A DNA stretch of 64,000 bases from Anniella stebbinsi (GCA_029215795.1 JARDYH010000003.1:31683001-31747000), one strand, 5' to 3'; positions 1-10,835 are shown, counted from the first letter of the stretch. Notes: generated from the sequence alone by a model not told the origin. Made by a program: numbers and translations.

Positions 1-756
1 TTGTTGTTAATGTAGCATAGAAAAAAACACACTAAGGGTTTCATACAAAAATTACAAGCACAAGACCCATATTAATATACAAATTGTACTTATATTGCAC
101 TGACAAAACTGAAATTGTAAAACATGCACAAACATAGATGGATGAATAGATACTACTTACAGATCTCACAATGGCACAAATATTAATATCAAACATGTAC
201 ATGAATATAATTAAACATGTAAAGAGAACACCGACAAAAATCTATTTCGATTTTATTCTCAATTGGACTTGAAAAAGATGTAATTTTTACTTCCTTGGGA
301 GAAAAATCTTGTCTTTTTGTCAGATTCCAGCTTGAGTTGTTGCCAGCTGCAAAATCTTCCCATTTGTATTGTGATAAGTGTGATTCTTGCAGGCTCAATG
401 TGAGAAAATATGTTTTGCTACTCGTATGTTTTACTACTTAATATCAAACCATATAACAACAGAGCCAAGTAACACTCATCAACTCACAGTCAATTGAGCT
501 TCTACAATCTCACACACACACACACACACACACCAATTTCAGTTTCCCTTTACATCCACCCAAGGAAAGAGTAGAAATGCATGAAAATTAACTCAATTTA
601 AAACTGTTTTGGCATCCACTCCCCCAAGAGGGACAACCAACTTTTAGAGAAATATGAATATCTACTAGCTAGTTAGATCAGAAACAGACATAACACTCAG
701 CTTTTTTCACTCATTTCAAAATCAAATTTTGTGGCTGACAAATTAAAATTTTCTAT
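1..756. other. AT-rich stretch, no gene seen
   Basis: No convincing exon, RNA gene or recognised transposon. Open frames here are short and have no recognisable family. A CA microsatellite is the only clear structure. Confidence 0.5.
510..533. repeat. (CA)n microsatellite
   Basis: Uninterrupted CA dinucleotide run of about 12 units. Confidence 0.95.
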
Positions 757-835
757 ATTATTATTATTATTATTATTATTTCAATTTATACACCACCTAT
801 ATACAGAATACCCTAGGCGGCAATTGAGACCATGA
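757..835 (-). mobile_element. Short LINE 3' tail fragment after (ATT)n
   Basis: An ATT trinucleotide run of about 24 bp is followed by sequence resembling the reverse complement of the squamate LINE tail motif (a 'tatacaccacctatata' block and then a GGCGG motif). In such tails the simple repeat is the 3' end, so the element would lie on the minus strand. It is strongly 5'-truncated and degraded. Confidence 0.4.
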
Positions 836-1640
836 GGGGTAACTGTCTGTAATATGAAAATCCAAAAAAGGCTTTCCCATTGGGAAAGGAAAAATATAGG
901 GAACTTGTCCATGTTGAACTTTAAATCTCCCAAATTCCAAAAAGTGTGAAGTTAATGGAGTCTCAAGAGTTCTGGTTCCAATTTTGCTTTTATGTTCACT
1001 AATCCGTAATTTTAAAGTGCTACTTGTTTGACCTGTACACTAAGAACAAGGACACAAAATTACAAAGATTACATGAGTTGACTGGAATGTGGTAAAATCT
1101 TTCATAAACAGAAACTGTGCCATTTTAAGGATCAGTGAATTGTTTTACCCATAAAGGATATGCACAACAAGAACACTTACCAAATCTAAACTGCCCAGTT
1201 ATAATACATTCCTTTTCAGCCTATTAAAGGGCATATTAGAATGAACTATTTTGTCTTTCACATTAAATTATCTTTGGTATCCTATAATGAATATATCGTG
1301 GCAGCCTGGAATAGCTTTCATCAAATGCCAATATTTCAACACTATACCTTTAATATAAAAACATGTTCTGTTGTATTCCATCGACCTTTTTTTGCAGGGG
1401 GGATGTCTTATGAACCAACTTTATATCCTGCTGCAGCTTATTTCTATAATACATCTCAGCACAATGGGTAGCTCTTCTGAAGACTCCCTGAGGAAAACCT
1501 CTTGATTTCAATTATTGTACATATTTGTCTTCATGTTGATTATACCAATTTGATTATACTACAGTTGTGTTAATTGGGCTAAAGGTAAATTGTCTCTTAA
1601 ACGGATTGGATAGTATCTATCATAATATAACATAGTATTT
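836..1640. other. Unassigned AT-rich sequence
   Basis: No recognisable repeat or exon. The 76-codon frame at 1241-1471 has no family resemblance and no splice context that I can support. Confidence 0.4.
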
Positions 1641-2492
1641 ATTTATTTTTATTTATTTATTTACAAAATTTGCCTACTGCTCTATGTCTGAAACAGATTC
1701 TGGAGTGGTGAACAAAAGAAGCAAAACAGTAAAAGTTGCAAAGATTAAAATACCATTAAAATTATACTGTTTAAAAACAGAATGCCTATAAAAACCAAAG
1801 CTGTCAGTTATGGAATGCTTCCTAGAATAGAGCTGTTTTCAGGAGGCGTCAAAAGCAACATAGTGTGGCATCTGCCTGACCTCCAGGGCAGGGAGTTCCA
1901 AAGAAAGGGAGCCACCTCACTGAAGGCTCTTCTCCTGATGGCCTCCAATCTGGTCACAGGTCCATGTGGAACCACCAGGTGCATGTCCTCTGATGACCCA
2001 GTGCCCAGGCAGGTTGGTAAAGGAGAAGGCGCTTTCTCAGGTATCCTGGTCCCAAGTTGTTTAGGACTTCATACATTAGTATCAAAACCTTAAACCTGGC
2101 CTGGTAGCGAATAGGCAGCCAGTTGAGTTCCCTCAGCAAAGGAGTTGCACGCTAAAAAGGGGCAGCTCCTGGCAACAGCCGAGCTGCTGCATTCTGCACT
2201 AGCTCCAGCTTGTGGAGCAGCCTTATGGGCAACCCTACATAGAGCACATTACAGTAATCCAGTCTTGAGGTTACTAGCGCTTGTACCACTGTGACCAAAC
2301 CATGTCTAGGAAAGGCCATTGTTGGCAAATGAGCCAGAGTTGGCAAAAAGCACTCCAAGTGGCCAAGGCCACTTAGACCACCAGTGACAATAAGGGATCT
2401 AGGAGTACCTCCAAACTATGAACCTGACTTTTCAGAGGGCAGGCAGCCCTATCCAAAACAACCAGTAAGCTTATCTCCTGGACTCAGGAACC
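1641..2492 (-). mobile_element. L2-clade LINE, 3' end (C-terminal RT region and 3' UTR)
   Basis: Minus-strand translation shows the typical L2 ORF2 C-terminal signatures. One is 'SRLDYCNVLYVGLP' followed by 'KLELVQNAAARLL' (2160-2355). The next is 'LRELNWLPIRYQARFKVLIL' and 'LGPGYLRKRLL' (1990-2139). The sequence ends in a TATT-rich tail near 1641. Stops and frame changes show it is dead. It is one element with 3171-5823, split by the LTR inserted at 2493. Confidence 0.8.
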
Positions 2493-3170
2493 TGTCATGA
2501 GGCAGTCTGAAGAATCTTCCTCTGAGGAGGAAGAAGGGGCAGAAATTGCAGCTTTACCCATTCCCCAGGACTTACCGGAGGAGGAGGAACAGCAGGGAGG
2601 TTCCTCAGAAGAGCCCCAGGAAAGCCACCCTCTCCCACCCCCTGTTTCTAATGAGGAAGATTCGGGGCCTGAAGGGGTTTGTCCAGTAACTCCCCAGCAA
2701 AGGTGGCAGCTCAAACGTGCAGAGCAAGCTCGGCCCACAAGACGCAGCATGAGATTACGAAAACAGAGCACAGCTGACGCAAGCCTTAAATAAGATAACG
2801 AAGGAATGGCACGCAGCTGTGGAGAGGCTCAAGCGAGGATAAAGTGGGTGGAAGCATAAGCAAAGATTCGTTGAGAACAACCGACGTATTCGGCTCTTGA
2901 CACCCTGCGTACTTTTGGATCGGAACCTGTGGACTGTACACCCGGCTTGACTGTTTGCTTTGGACCCTGAACTTCTGTAAAACCTGGTTTGACCTTCGGC
3001 TTCGACATTTTGGACTGACTGAACTTCTGGTGTGACCCTGGCTTTGGTAAATGGACTTTTTGCATACAAATAAAAACCCTTCAAACAAATAACTGCTGGC
3101 GTCCTTCCCAGACATTCTTAGATAAGGCAGTTGGCTGGCTTCCCAGACCAAGAGCTATTAAAATATGACA
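2493..3170 (+). mobile_element. Solo LTR (family A, copy 1) inserted in L2
   Basis: The 678-bp unit begins TGTCATGAGG and ends ATATGACA, so TGTCAT and ATGACA form terminal inverted repeats with the TG...CA ends of LTRs. The 5-bp target duplication GAACC is exact at 2488-2492 and 3171-3175. A TATA-like 'aggataaag' lies near 2837 and an AATAAA polyadenylation signal near 3069. No internal region or second LTR flanks it, so it is a solo LTR left by recombination. A second copy is at 40859-41529 (minus). A 5-bp duplication fits Ty3/gypsy or some endogenous retroviruses; I cannot decide which. Confidence 0.94.
2497..2793 (+). other. ORF embedded in solo LTR copy 1
   Basis: A 98-codon frame starts at the fifth base of the LTR and has no stop between the LTR edge and the ATG. 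The predicted protein has a very acidic, Glu/Ser-rich N-terminal half (SSSEEEEGAE), a Pro-rich middle and a basic C-terminus (TRRSMRLRKQ). The same frame, length and stop position are kept in the LTR copy at 40859-41529. A likely reading is the tail of a pol or env-region ORF that ran from the internal region into the 3' LTR. That is inference. I do not recognise a domain. Confidence 0.5.
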
Positions 3171-4829
3171 GAACCACTCACCCACAGGGCTTCCATCTTG
3201 CCAGAATTCAGCTTTAGTTTATTGTCCTTCATCCAGTTCGTTACTGAGTCTAGGCACTGTTCCAGGACTTGCACAGCCTCACATGATTCAGATGCCACAG
3301 GGAAATAGTTGCATGTCATCAGCATACTGATGGCATTTGGGTCAAAAGCATCTAATGACCACTCCCAGTGACTTCATGTAGATGATAAACAACATTGGCA
3401 GCAAGATGGTACCTTGTGGAACCCCATAGATCAATTGCCAAGTGGCTAAGGGATAATCACCCAATGTTAGTCTCATAGGCCCCATAGGTAGGGCCAGAAC
3501 CACCATAGCACAGTGCCTCCGATGCCCATCCCACATAGTCAATCCAGGAGGCCAATGAGTGTTGGAGCAGAATTAACAGAGTTGCACTCCCCCATCCCCC
3601 TCTCAATAAAGGTCATCCATGAGGGCGACCAAGGCTGATTCAGTCCCATAACCTGGTCAAAACCCAGATTGAAATGGGTCCAGATAATCAGTATCCTCCA
3701 ATAGTACCTGCAGTTGTTCCACCACAACCCTCTCCAGTACCTTCCCTAAAAAAGTGGTATTTGCAACTGGGTGGTAGTTGTCTAATACCATTGGATCCAG
3801 AGTGGGCGTCTTCAGGAGTGGTCACACTACTGCCTCAAGGACAGCAGGGACCACCCCTTCCCATAAAAAAAGCAGTCACCACACTCTGGATCCACCCAAT
3901 CATACTCCCTCAGCTAGCTTTTATTAGCCAGAAGAGCCAAGAGTCTAGAGAACATGTGGTCAGTCACATTGCTGGAAGCACCTTGTCCACATCATCAAGC
4001 TGCAACAACTGAAACTGATCCCACAGAATTGGGTAGATGGTGGCATCAGACACCTTGACTGGAACTGTGCTAGCAACAGCATCAAGTTAGCTGCAGAGAC
4101 AAGCAATTTTGTCCTCAAAGTGTGTTGCAAAAAGGTCACAGGGGGTCCTTGAGGGGACCAGAGCCCCATTCACTGGGGAGAATGTTAACAGCCCCCAGAC
4201 CACCCAAAAGAACTCTGCTGGACAGCTACTTGAGGATGCAATGGAGGCAGCAAAGTAAGACCTCTTTGCTGCCTGTACTGCCACACAATAGGCACAATTA
4301 TGTGCTCTAGAGCATGCAAGGTCATATTCGCTTTGAGACTTGCACCATTTGCATTCTAGCTGATGTCCAACCTGTTTCATTGACCATAGCTCCCCATATA
4401 CCAGAGAGCAGAATGGGCTCCACAGTACTGGAGAGGGCACTCAGGTGCAATTAAGTCAATGGTCCTCTGCATCTCACTGTTCCACAGTGAGGCTAGGGCC
4501 TCAGTTCCACTGGAAAATCCCCAAGAGCATTCAGGAATCTATCATATTCCAACAATCTCCTGGGGTGGACCATCTGAATAGTCCCCCACCCCTGCAGAAG
4601 GGAAGTGACACCGTAAGTTCAAATTTTACCAGAAAGTATTCTAACCATGACAGTGGGGTTACTTGGAAACCACCTCCTTCACCTCAATTTCAGGTTACTC
4701 ATCTCAGATTGGAGCAAAAACCAAATCAAGGTATGCCCTGCTTCATATTGTGCTTCAGTTTGAGGGATTAAGCAGAAAGGAGGAAGAGAGCGTTTGGGGA
4801 GTGGCCCTTCAGGGGAACAGGCAGAAGTT
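3171..4829 (-). mobile_element. L2-clade LINE, reverse transcriptase region
   Basis: Minus-strand reading shows 'YGVPQGTILLPMLFIIYM' (about 3360-3450, the GVPQGSxxSPxLF block of RT) and then an intact catalytic box 'HQYADDMQLFP', whose YADD codons lie at 3315-3326. Frames are broken by stops and indels. Upstream parts (4087-4440) show a weaker ORF2 match. The order of domains matches one LINE spanning 1641-5823 on the minus strand. Confidence 0.8.
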
Positions 4830-5125
4830 AGCTGAAGGCCAGTGCAGCTGACAGCAATTCCCAATCACCACCATCCCCATAAAAGACATGCCAAAACCCA
4901 GAAGCAATGCTGGAAGCAACTATTGTATGTGGTGCTTCATTTTCATTGCTTGCATACCAGCTCCTTGATCTTGCCTGGACATATCCTGACCTTGGACCAG
5001 ACTCTCTTTGGCGCATTCCTGAACCCAGTATTGTTTGACCCAGTTTCTGATGGATACTTTGGCTTTTGACCACGGACTGTTTATTGACGTTTCCGTCCTG
5101 CTTATTGAGTTTAAAACCGGTGATT
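4830..5125 (+). mobile_element. Possible LTR-like insertion within L2
   Basis: The L2 endonuclease match stops near 5130 and this stretch does not fit L2 coding sequence. It has a 'cataaaag' TATA-like box near 4875, followed by a run of alternating TTGACC/TTGGACC-type words (4965-5090). The R region of solo LTR copy 1 looks similar. I found no TG...CA pair with a target duplication, so the call is tentative. Confidence 0.3.
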
Positions 5126-5823
5126 TATGACCATGTGTCAGGCCGATGACAAACTGAGACAAAAAAATGGTTGTCACAGAGGCTATGAAGTCCTGAGCTG
5201 GAGCTCCAGAGACAGCCTCAGCATGGAAGTTAAAGTCACCCAGGACCAACATCCTGGGTCCCTCCAACACCACACTTTAGACCACCTCCACCAGCTCAGT
5301 CATGGAGGATGCTGGGTAGCAAGGTGGGCAGTACACCAACAGCATCCCCAATCTGTCTCTATGGCCCAACACCTCAAGGCCCAATCCAAAGTGGAGTGGC
5401 TTCCTGATAACAGAGATGGAGGTGCTATGAACACAGCAATTCCCTCCTCCCCCAGCCCTCCCGTCTATCTTGGTGCTACACTGACTACCCAAGTGGGCAG
5501 AGCTGAGTCAGGTCAACCCCTCCCCGCTCACCCAAACAAGTCTCAATAATATACACCAGGTTGGCCTTCTCATCCATGATTAAATTGTGAATGAGTGTGG
5601 CCTTATTGTGGACTGACCTGGCATTAAATAGTAGCACCACAAGCCAGGAGGGCTCAGTGGATGAGATACCAGGTACATGAGAGCTAGAGGAGTGGGGTAG
5701 ACAGGGAACAGTGTATAAACATCTGTGGACCATTCTACTCTGATGTGCTGACCCCCTCCTATTCTTGTCTGTAGGTTTACTATAATTTTTAACATAACTT
5801 TGTCCATTTGACTTATTGTCCAT
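5126..5823 (-). mobile_element. L2-clade LINE, endonuclease region
   Basis: Minus-strand frames show the AP-endonuclease hallmarks of L2 ORF2. 'LLFNARSVHNKATLIHNLI' is followed by 'LVYIIETCLG' (the NARS...TETWL block, 5560-5650). 'MLVLGDFNFHAEA' (the GDFN block) lies near 5240. 'DFIASVTTIFLSQFV' follows. This is the 5' part of the same dead element as 1641-2492 and 3171-4829. Confidence 0.8.
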
Positions 5824-6205
5824 TTGACTTATAAGTTATAACATCCAAAAATGGCATCTCATGGGGAACCTTATGATTTGTAAACTTAATATATAAGAAT
5901 CCATTGCATTTGTCCAAATCAAAATTTCATCCACATCACAATCATGGTGAATGAACTGTAATATATAAATATTATCGATGTATCTGCCATAATATATCAA
6001 TGCTGTGGATTTTTTATTGCCTCAAAATAACAGTTGTTTCCAAATATACCACATACAAATTGGCTGTACTAGGGGCAACTTGACTCCCATAGCAACTCCC
6101 TAAAAGCTCTTTAAATCAAAAACTTTACAAGGAGTTAACTAAATTTATAAGGAGGAAAAAGCCTGTCCTTGGCTTAATCAACAGTCTATGTTGAACAAAA
6201 TGGTT
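5824..6205 (-). mobile_element. Penelope-like element RT fragment
   Basis: Minus-strand translation around 5890-6010 reads 'YYGRYIDNIYIL', resembling the RYIDDIF-type catalytic block of Penelope-like reverse transcriptases. It is followed by a typical 'NAMDSYILSL' stretch. Upstream, about 6060-6100, a degraded 'AMGxxxxP'-like block can be read. Short and frame-damaged; assignment is from motif order only. Confidence 0.55.
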
Positions 6206-6207
6206 TG

Positions 6208-6338
6208 GGGAGGAACTACACTACAGCTTTATAATGGTTTATAATGGTTTTGACAACTGTTGGGCCCTGTGGCACACTCCATACACAGTTTTCAAGCCGC
6301 TTTCAAAGTGTAATATCCTGCTTGGTGTAGATCTGGCC
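6208..6338. mobile_element. MITE of the 'GGCCAGATCTACACC' family, copy 1
   Basis: About 130 bp. The left side 'ctacactacagctttataat' and the right end 'gtgtagatctggcc' match the ends of the better copies at 7830-7960 and 46170-46413, with the shared core 'acaactgttggg'. The left end is eroded. It separates two oppositely oriented Penelope-like fragments. Confidence 0.7.
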
Positions 6339-6339
6339 T

Positions 6340-7018
6340 ATAGTTTCAGGAACCATTGAGTTTCCCTTCAGACCCTGAGAGCAATAATGAATATGGGGAT
6401 TTGTCTGATGCTTCTGAAGGAAAAGATCAGAATTTATTTATTTATTTATTGCATTTCTATACCGCCCAATAGCCAAAGCTCTCTGGGTGGTTCACAAAAA
6501 TGAATATGGATAATCATTTTTTAGATCCTCGCCCTTTCTTCTGATGGTCAAGTCATCAATACTAATTTCATAGTTTTTGTATCATCTCAATTCTGATGAA
6601 ATTTCTGTATTAAAATAGGATTTGATGTTTGTTCCAACTCAAGATACCATGCATTTTGAACTAGGATTGCTATTTTCAAATTAGGCCCTCTATTAAAATT
6701 AAGAGAAACCTTTGGTACATCTCGGAGTCAGGATTTGGGGACCTTTAGACCTAAGCCTATATTTATTCCAACAACATAAAATCTTAATATCTACATTTTT
6801 GAAAAGGTGGCCCTAAGATATGTTTCCATACTGGAGGAAAAAATACGGGTGTCCATTGTAATTGTATGATGACAGAACAATTAGTGTTAGAGAAATTAGG
6901 GAACAATTCCAACATAGTGATTAAACTAGTGGATAAAGGAGGAGCTATTATGGTTTTCAATAGAGGGGATTATTTAAAGGAGTATACAGACAATTAAATG
7001 ATCCTTCCTGTTAGATGC
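6340..7018 (+). mobile_element. Penelope-like element fragment, forward orientation
   Basis: The plus-strand reading near 6905-6995 gives 'NSNIVIKLVDKGGAIMVFNRGDYLKE'-type sequence. Penelope-like ORFs carry a similar 'VIKPADKGGAVVVxxRxDY' block shortly before the RT core. Upstream sequence (6590-6760) is compatible with the N-terminal part of the same ORF but is full of stops. It is interrupted by a small LINE tail at 6432-6500. Confidence 0.55.
6432..6500 (-). mobile_element. Minimal LINE 3' tail insertion
   Basis: A TTTA-rich run is followed by 'ataccgcccaatagccaaag' and 'ctctctgggtgg'. This is the reverse complement of a squamate LINE 3' end (CCCAGAGAGCTTTGGCTATTGGGCGGTAT plus AATAAATA tail). 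Only about 70 bp of the element are present. Target duplication not resolved. Confidence 0.7.
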
Positions 7019-7129
7019 GTGTTACTCATGATACAACATATCATATTTATTGTTAAATGCTTGGTACAAGAGGGGGTATCCTTGGAGAGACAACAGTGGA
7101 AGAGGAGGAAAGTGCTGGCAGGGGTATAA

Positions 7130-7810
7130 AAGGAAAAAAATAATCCTGATTTGAATTATATGTACTTTGATTTTTCCCCTCCCCCTTTTTATTGTGAATA
7201 TTAACAAAACAGAAAAAAATACATCATGAAAAAGAAAACAAAGAAACATTACATATATAGGAATGTTGTCATTTTTTCCATCAAGTATACCGTTCATTTA
7301 AAAAAAGGAAGGGAGTTACGCATAGGTTTCAAGAAAAGCAGACCACATAGTCATGTATTTATCCACTCGCAAGTCACGCCTATATAACATCCGTTCAAAT
7401 GTTGATAGCATTGTTAAGTCCTCGATCCATTGCATTATGGGAGGTGAGCATTTGTCCTTCCAACATGATAGTATAAGTCTTTTAGCTGTCATAAGGGCTC
7501 TGAAAATCCATTCGTGAATACCATGTGTTAACTTCCAAGAAGCCAGTAGGTAGTTTGTGAGGACATGCACATCGTTCCATATTAAAGATTGTTTCAGTAC
7601 GAAGTTTATCCCTATGATGACCTCCTCCCAAACGGGGGGCAACTACTTTAATTCATACGCCAAAACATATGAATTAAAGAAGCATTCGGTGCATTCCATC
7701 TCCAACAGTTGTGCAAGTTAGACAGACCTTATTGAAATGGCGTTGTGGAGTCCAATAAACCCCAAACAAGATGTTTTGCTGAATAAGACATAGCCTAAGA
7801 TCCATAGAAG
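7130..7810 (-). mobile_element. L1 LINE 3' end (C-terminal ORF2)
   Basis: Minus-strand translation contains 'VWEEVIIGINFVLK', 'RALMTAKRLILSCWKD', 'SPPIMQWIEDL' and 'MTMWSAFLE'. This matches the extreme C-terminus of L1 ORF2, whose mammalian form has FWxEV, LLTAARxLIAxxWK, P(S/I)xxW. A polyadenylation-type AATAAA lies on the minus strand near 7190. A second copy of the same family is at 16676-17110. Confidence 0.75.
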
Positions 7811-7829
7811 CTTCAGATACTTTGACTTA

Positions 7830-7960
7830 GGCCAGATCTACACCAAGCAGGATATGACACTTTGAAAACGGTTAGAAAACTATATATGGAGTGTGTCCTA
7901 GGCCCCAAAAGTTGTCATCACTGTTATAAAACGTTTTAAAGCAATAGTGTAGATCCTGCC
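7830..7960. mobile_element. MITE of the 'GGCCAGATCTACACC' family, copy 2
   Basis: 131 bp. It runs from GGCCAGATCTACACC to GTGTAGATCCTGCC, which are imperfect terminal inverted repeats. Flanks are TTA (7827-7829) and TAC (7961-7963), an imperfect match to the 3-bp TWA duplications of PIF/Harbinger elements. Superfamily assignment is tentative. Confidence 0.75.
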
Positions 7961-7978
7961 TACGATACAGTAGGGCAA

Positions 7979-8109
7979 CCTTTCTCAACCTGATGCCCTC
8001 CATATGTTTTTGACTTCAACTCCCACCAGCTCAAACCAGCACAGCCAATGATCAGTAATGCTGGGAGTTGTGGTCCAAAACCTCAGTAGGGCACCATATT
8101 GGGGAAAGC
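7979..8109. mobile_element. Fold-back repeat of the 'GGGAGTTGTAGTCC' family
   Basis: Left arm 'ctcaacctgatgccctcc' and 'caactccca' pair with right-hand 'ctgggagttgtggtcc' and 'gggcaccatattgggga'. This imperfect palindrome recurs at 19880, 22503, 32562, 39042, 44010, 48757, 49093 and 54428. It is coding-free and MITE-like; superfamily unknown. Confidence 0.7.
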
Positions 8110-8618
8110 TGCAGCAAGCTATGGGAACAAAGGGCTGAGACAAAGGCTTCATAGACAATAAGGTTTTTAAGGAAAGATATAACAGGAATAAAGGCCAAAC
8201 TGAACATTCGGCCAATGATAGTTTTATTTATGTTTGTGTAAGTGTACACTGCCCAAATTTGGATCAGGACCATAGTGCATTGTGGGAGGTTAAACTTCCC
8301 CCTGGTTTTTAAAAAATCCCCCCTTTGTGGGTAGGTTATTAAAAGAAAAGAAAAAACCTCCATTTACTCAAATTGAGACTTTTTTTCTTCTTGTAACCCT
8401 CCCTATGGAGGGGGAAATTTGAAGAGGGGTACGAGTTAAAGATATAAACCTCCCTCTCCAAGTGCTGTGGTCCTGAACCAAATCAGGCCCCATATATTTA
8501 CACAAAGGTACATGTGCAGCTCTACTATTACCCAAACGTTTAGTTTAGCCCTAACAGAGTACCATTTGGTATTCTAGAGAATGCATACACAACACATCAA
8601 ATCAAAAGTAGGCAGTAA

Positions 8619-8787
8619 GCCTATATGCACCAGTTGCTGGGGAACATGGGTGGGAGGGTGTTGTTGCGCCATGTCCTGCTTTGTGGGTCCCTGGTCAACA
8701 GCTGGTTGGCCACTGTGCGATCAGAGTGCTGGACTAGATGGACCCTTGGTCTGATCCAGCAGCGCTCTTCTTATGTTCTTAAAAGTA
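8619..8787 (+). mobile_element. CR1-type LINE 3' end
   Basis: Contains 'caccagttgctggggaacat', 'gacagctggttggccactgt' (here 'caacagctggttggcc'), 'ctggactagatggaccc' and the end 'ggtctgatccagcagcgctc' followed by TTCTTATGTTCTTA. The same 3' end follows recognisable ORF2 sequence at 33816-34585. Confidence 0.8.
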
Positions 8788-10500
8788 GCAGATCAACTTT
8801 GTGCGGCAGCCCAAGTAAGGATTTAACAAACCTCTTCTTTTGCTGTCTGCCTCTGATGGAAAAAAGATGGGGTGTCAAGCACCTGGCAGTCCAGAATGCA
8901 TTGCTCGTGGGCCGCCTTTGGCTTCATGGATCAAAGTGCTGTAGGCCTGTTCTAGGTCAAGCCACTACTTTACTACAAGCTATACTTCTTTTCCTTGAGA
9001 AAGGGGCAAGTCTCCAAACGCTTTGTAGCTCATCAATACCAGTTCCCTGCACTGTTGTTTGTGTTGTCGTTTCTGGGAAAGAAAAGCAGAGCTTCATATA
9101 TTTTTGAAAGTCTATGTTCAACTGAGAACATTATCAATAATTAAAAGATTAAAACAATATGATTATGGAAATCAAAGTACCTCTGGGTCTGTGGGAACAT
9201 GCAATTGCCTAATGAGCTGCTGGCATCCCGCTATGTGCACTGATCAAGAGCATCGCTTTGGAGCGACGTCGCTCGCTTGAAATGAGCCATCCCCTCTCCC
9301 TCTTAGATGGGGTGGCAGCACTGACATTTTAGAATTAAAGAGACAGACAGCATCAAGGTAGTTCTCATAATTTTTCAAAGGAGATGTCCCCCCTCCCCTC
9401 TCTCTCTGTTTATATTAGCCATGACAAATCCGTTTCCTTTGCAGTCACTAGAATACCAAGCAAGAACCATCTCAACAGCAAGAATAATTCATGTTCCTTG
9501 AGCCCTGCTCATCCATGGTGTAAAGAAGTGGCAAACATTGGCAGCGAGGAGCCTGCGTACATCAATAAACAGAGTTACCGCAGGAAAGAAAACATCCGTG
9601 ACAATGATCAAATTGAACATTTATACTCCACTTTAAATCTTGAACGCAGTTTACAGTGTGTAAGCATACTGTGCCTGTCGCCACGGCCTCGATTCGTTGG
9701 AACCAAGTCTGTAACAAGAATGTCAGCTGATCCAAGGCGAGAGCCCTGGCTTCTCCGACTGCACATATGAGACACAGTCAACTCCACGGAGACATACTCC
9801 AGTCTAGTTTGCCCTTTAAAAATCAGAAAGGTAAATGTAACGCAGGCCTTATTTCTCCAGAGAAGATACTGCAAACCTAGAGGTTACGGAGAGTAAGCAC
9901 TTGCAGGGAGGTATGACTAAGGAGTTATTAGGGCTGGGTTGAGCTAACCAGTCTACTTCTTATTAGAATCCCTGTGGTCCACTGATATGTTTTACATAGC
10001 AAACTCAGGTGCTGTGTTAATGTCAGCTGTGTAGCCAAAACAGGGCTTCTGAAAAATAAGTGGCAGGTATCAGCATGCTCAGAAGAACCACAAGATTTGC
10101 AGAAAAAGTAATATTTAAGAAGGAAAAAAGGGCAAAAAAAGTCAATAAGGATTGAGCATGGTCAATGGCTATGGAATTCTAAATATCTGGAGGGAGGAGC
10201 AGAGAAAACTGCATGGAAGGGAATGGAGTAGTGGCTGGAACACTGGAAAAAAAGCATTTCACACTGCAACATTTTGTTGCAGGTCCCACTTATCCTTTCA
10301 TTTACAATGCAAGAGTGCATATCTCGTAAAGTTCCCATCAGTAATGCTTTAATAGTTAAGAAATTACTAGTCTCTCTTAAGTGATCTGAGTACTCATTCT
10401 TGCTCAAGGATGTAAGAAGTGCCTTGCTGGATCAGAGCAAAATCTAATAGTGAATTCAGGGGGTGAGTGCCGACAAAAATGCAGCCAAAACAGAGCCACT
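8788..10500. other. Unassigned region, no supported gene
   Basis: Two larger frames fall here (160 codons at 8625-9107, overlapping the CR1 tail, and 128 codons at 9384-9770). Neither translation resembles a known family and codon content looks random. The block from about 9235 to 9890 contains no repeat I recognise and could be single-copy. Nothing shows it is transcribed. Confidence 0.35.
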
Positions 10501-10513
10501 GAGAGGGGAATCA

Positions 10514-10514
10514 G

Positions 10515-10549
<35 letters not shown>

Positions 10550-10835
10550 TCTGCCTTTTTCCCAATACTGGGACTCAAGACGGTTTACAAGTTTAAAACA
10601 TATACAATTAAAACATATAAAATTACAAAAGTTAAAATAGAATTAAACCCACAGTAAAATTAAAAACATTTTTTAAAAAATTAAAAGCAGTAACAGTTTT
10701 TAAAAAATCCAATACATTAACACAGGTCCAGAGTATTTCCAAAAGCCTGACGGAATAAAAAAGGTTTCTTCTGCCTCCGAAAGTGTAACAAGGAGGGAGC
10801 CAGTCTAGCCTCCCTGGGAATACTCAGAGGAAGAA
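10514..10835 (-). mobile_element. L2-type LINE 3' end with (ATT)n tail
   Basis: An ATT run (10514-10549) abuts 'attctgccttttt', 'gggactcaagacggtttaca' and AT-rich 3' UTR sequence. After that comes 'gtaacaaggagggagccagt', the reverse complement of the LINE ORF2 C-terminus. 5'-truncated, minus strand. Confidence 0.65.

Noticed and set aside
2484..3151. Host genes on the minus strand of the solo LTR (95-121 codon frames)
   Set aside because: They lie antisense inside an LTR with exact boundaries and are shadows of its composition.
2493..3170. LTR copies 1 and 2 as the two ends of one provirus
   Set aside because: They are on opposite strands, each has its own 5-bp duplication, and unrelated repeats fill the space between.
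8625..9107. 160-codon ORF as a gene
   Set aside because: It begins in a CR1 3' end and its continuation has no recognisable protein or splice context.
9384..9770. 128-codon ORF as an exon
   Set aside because: No family resemblance, no clear splice sites and an ordinary-looking codon mix; kept only as unassigned sequence.
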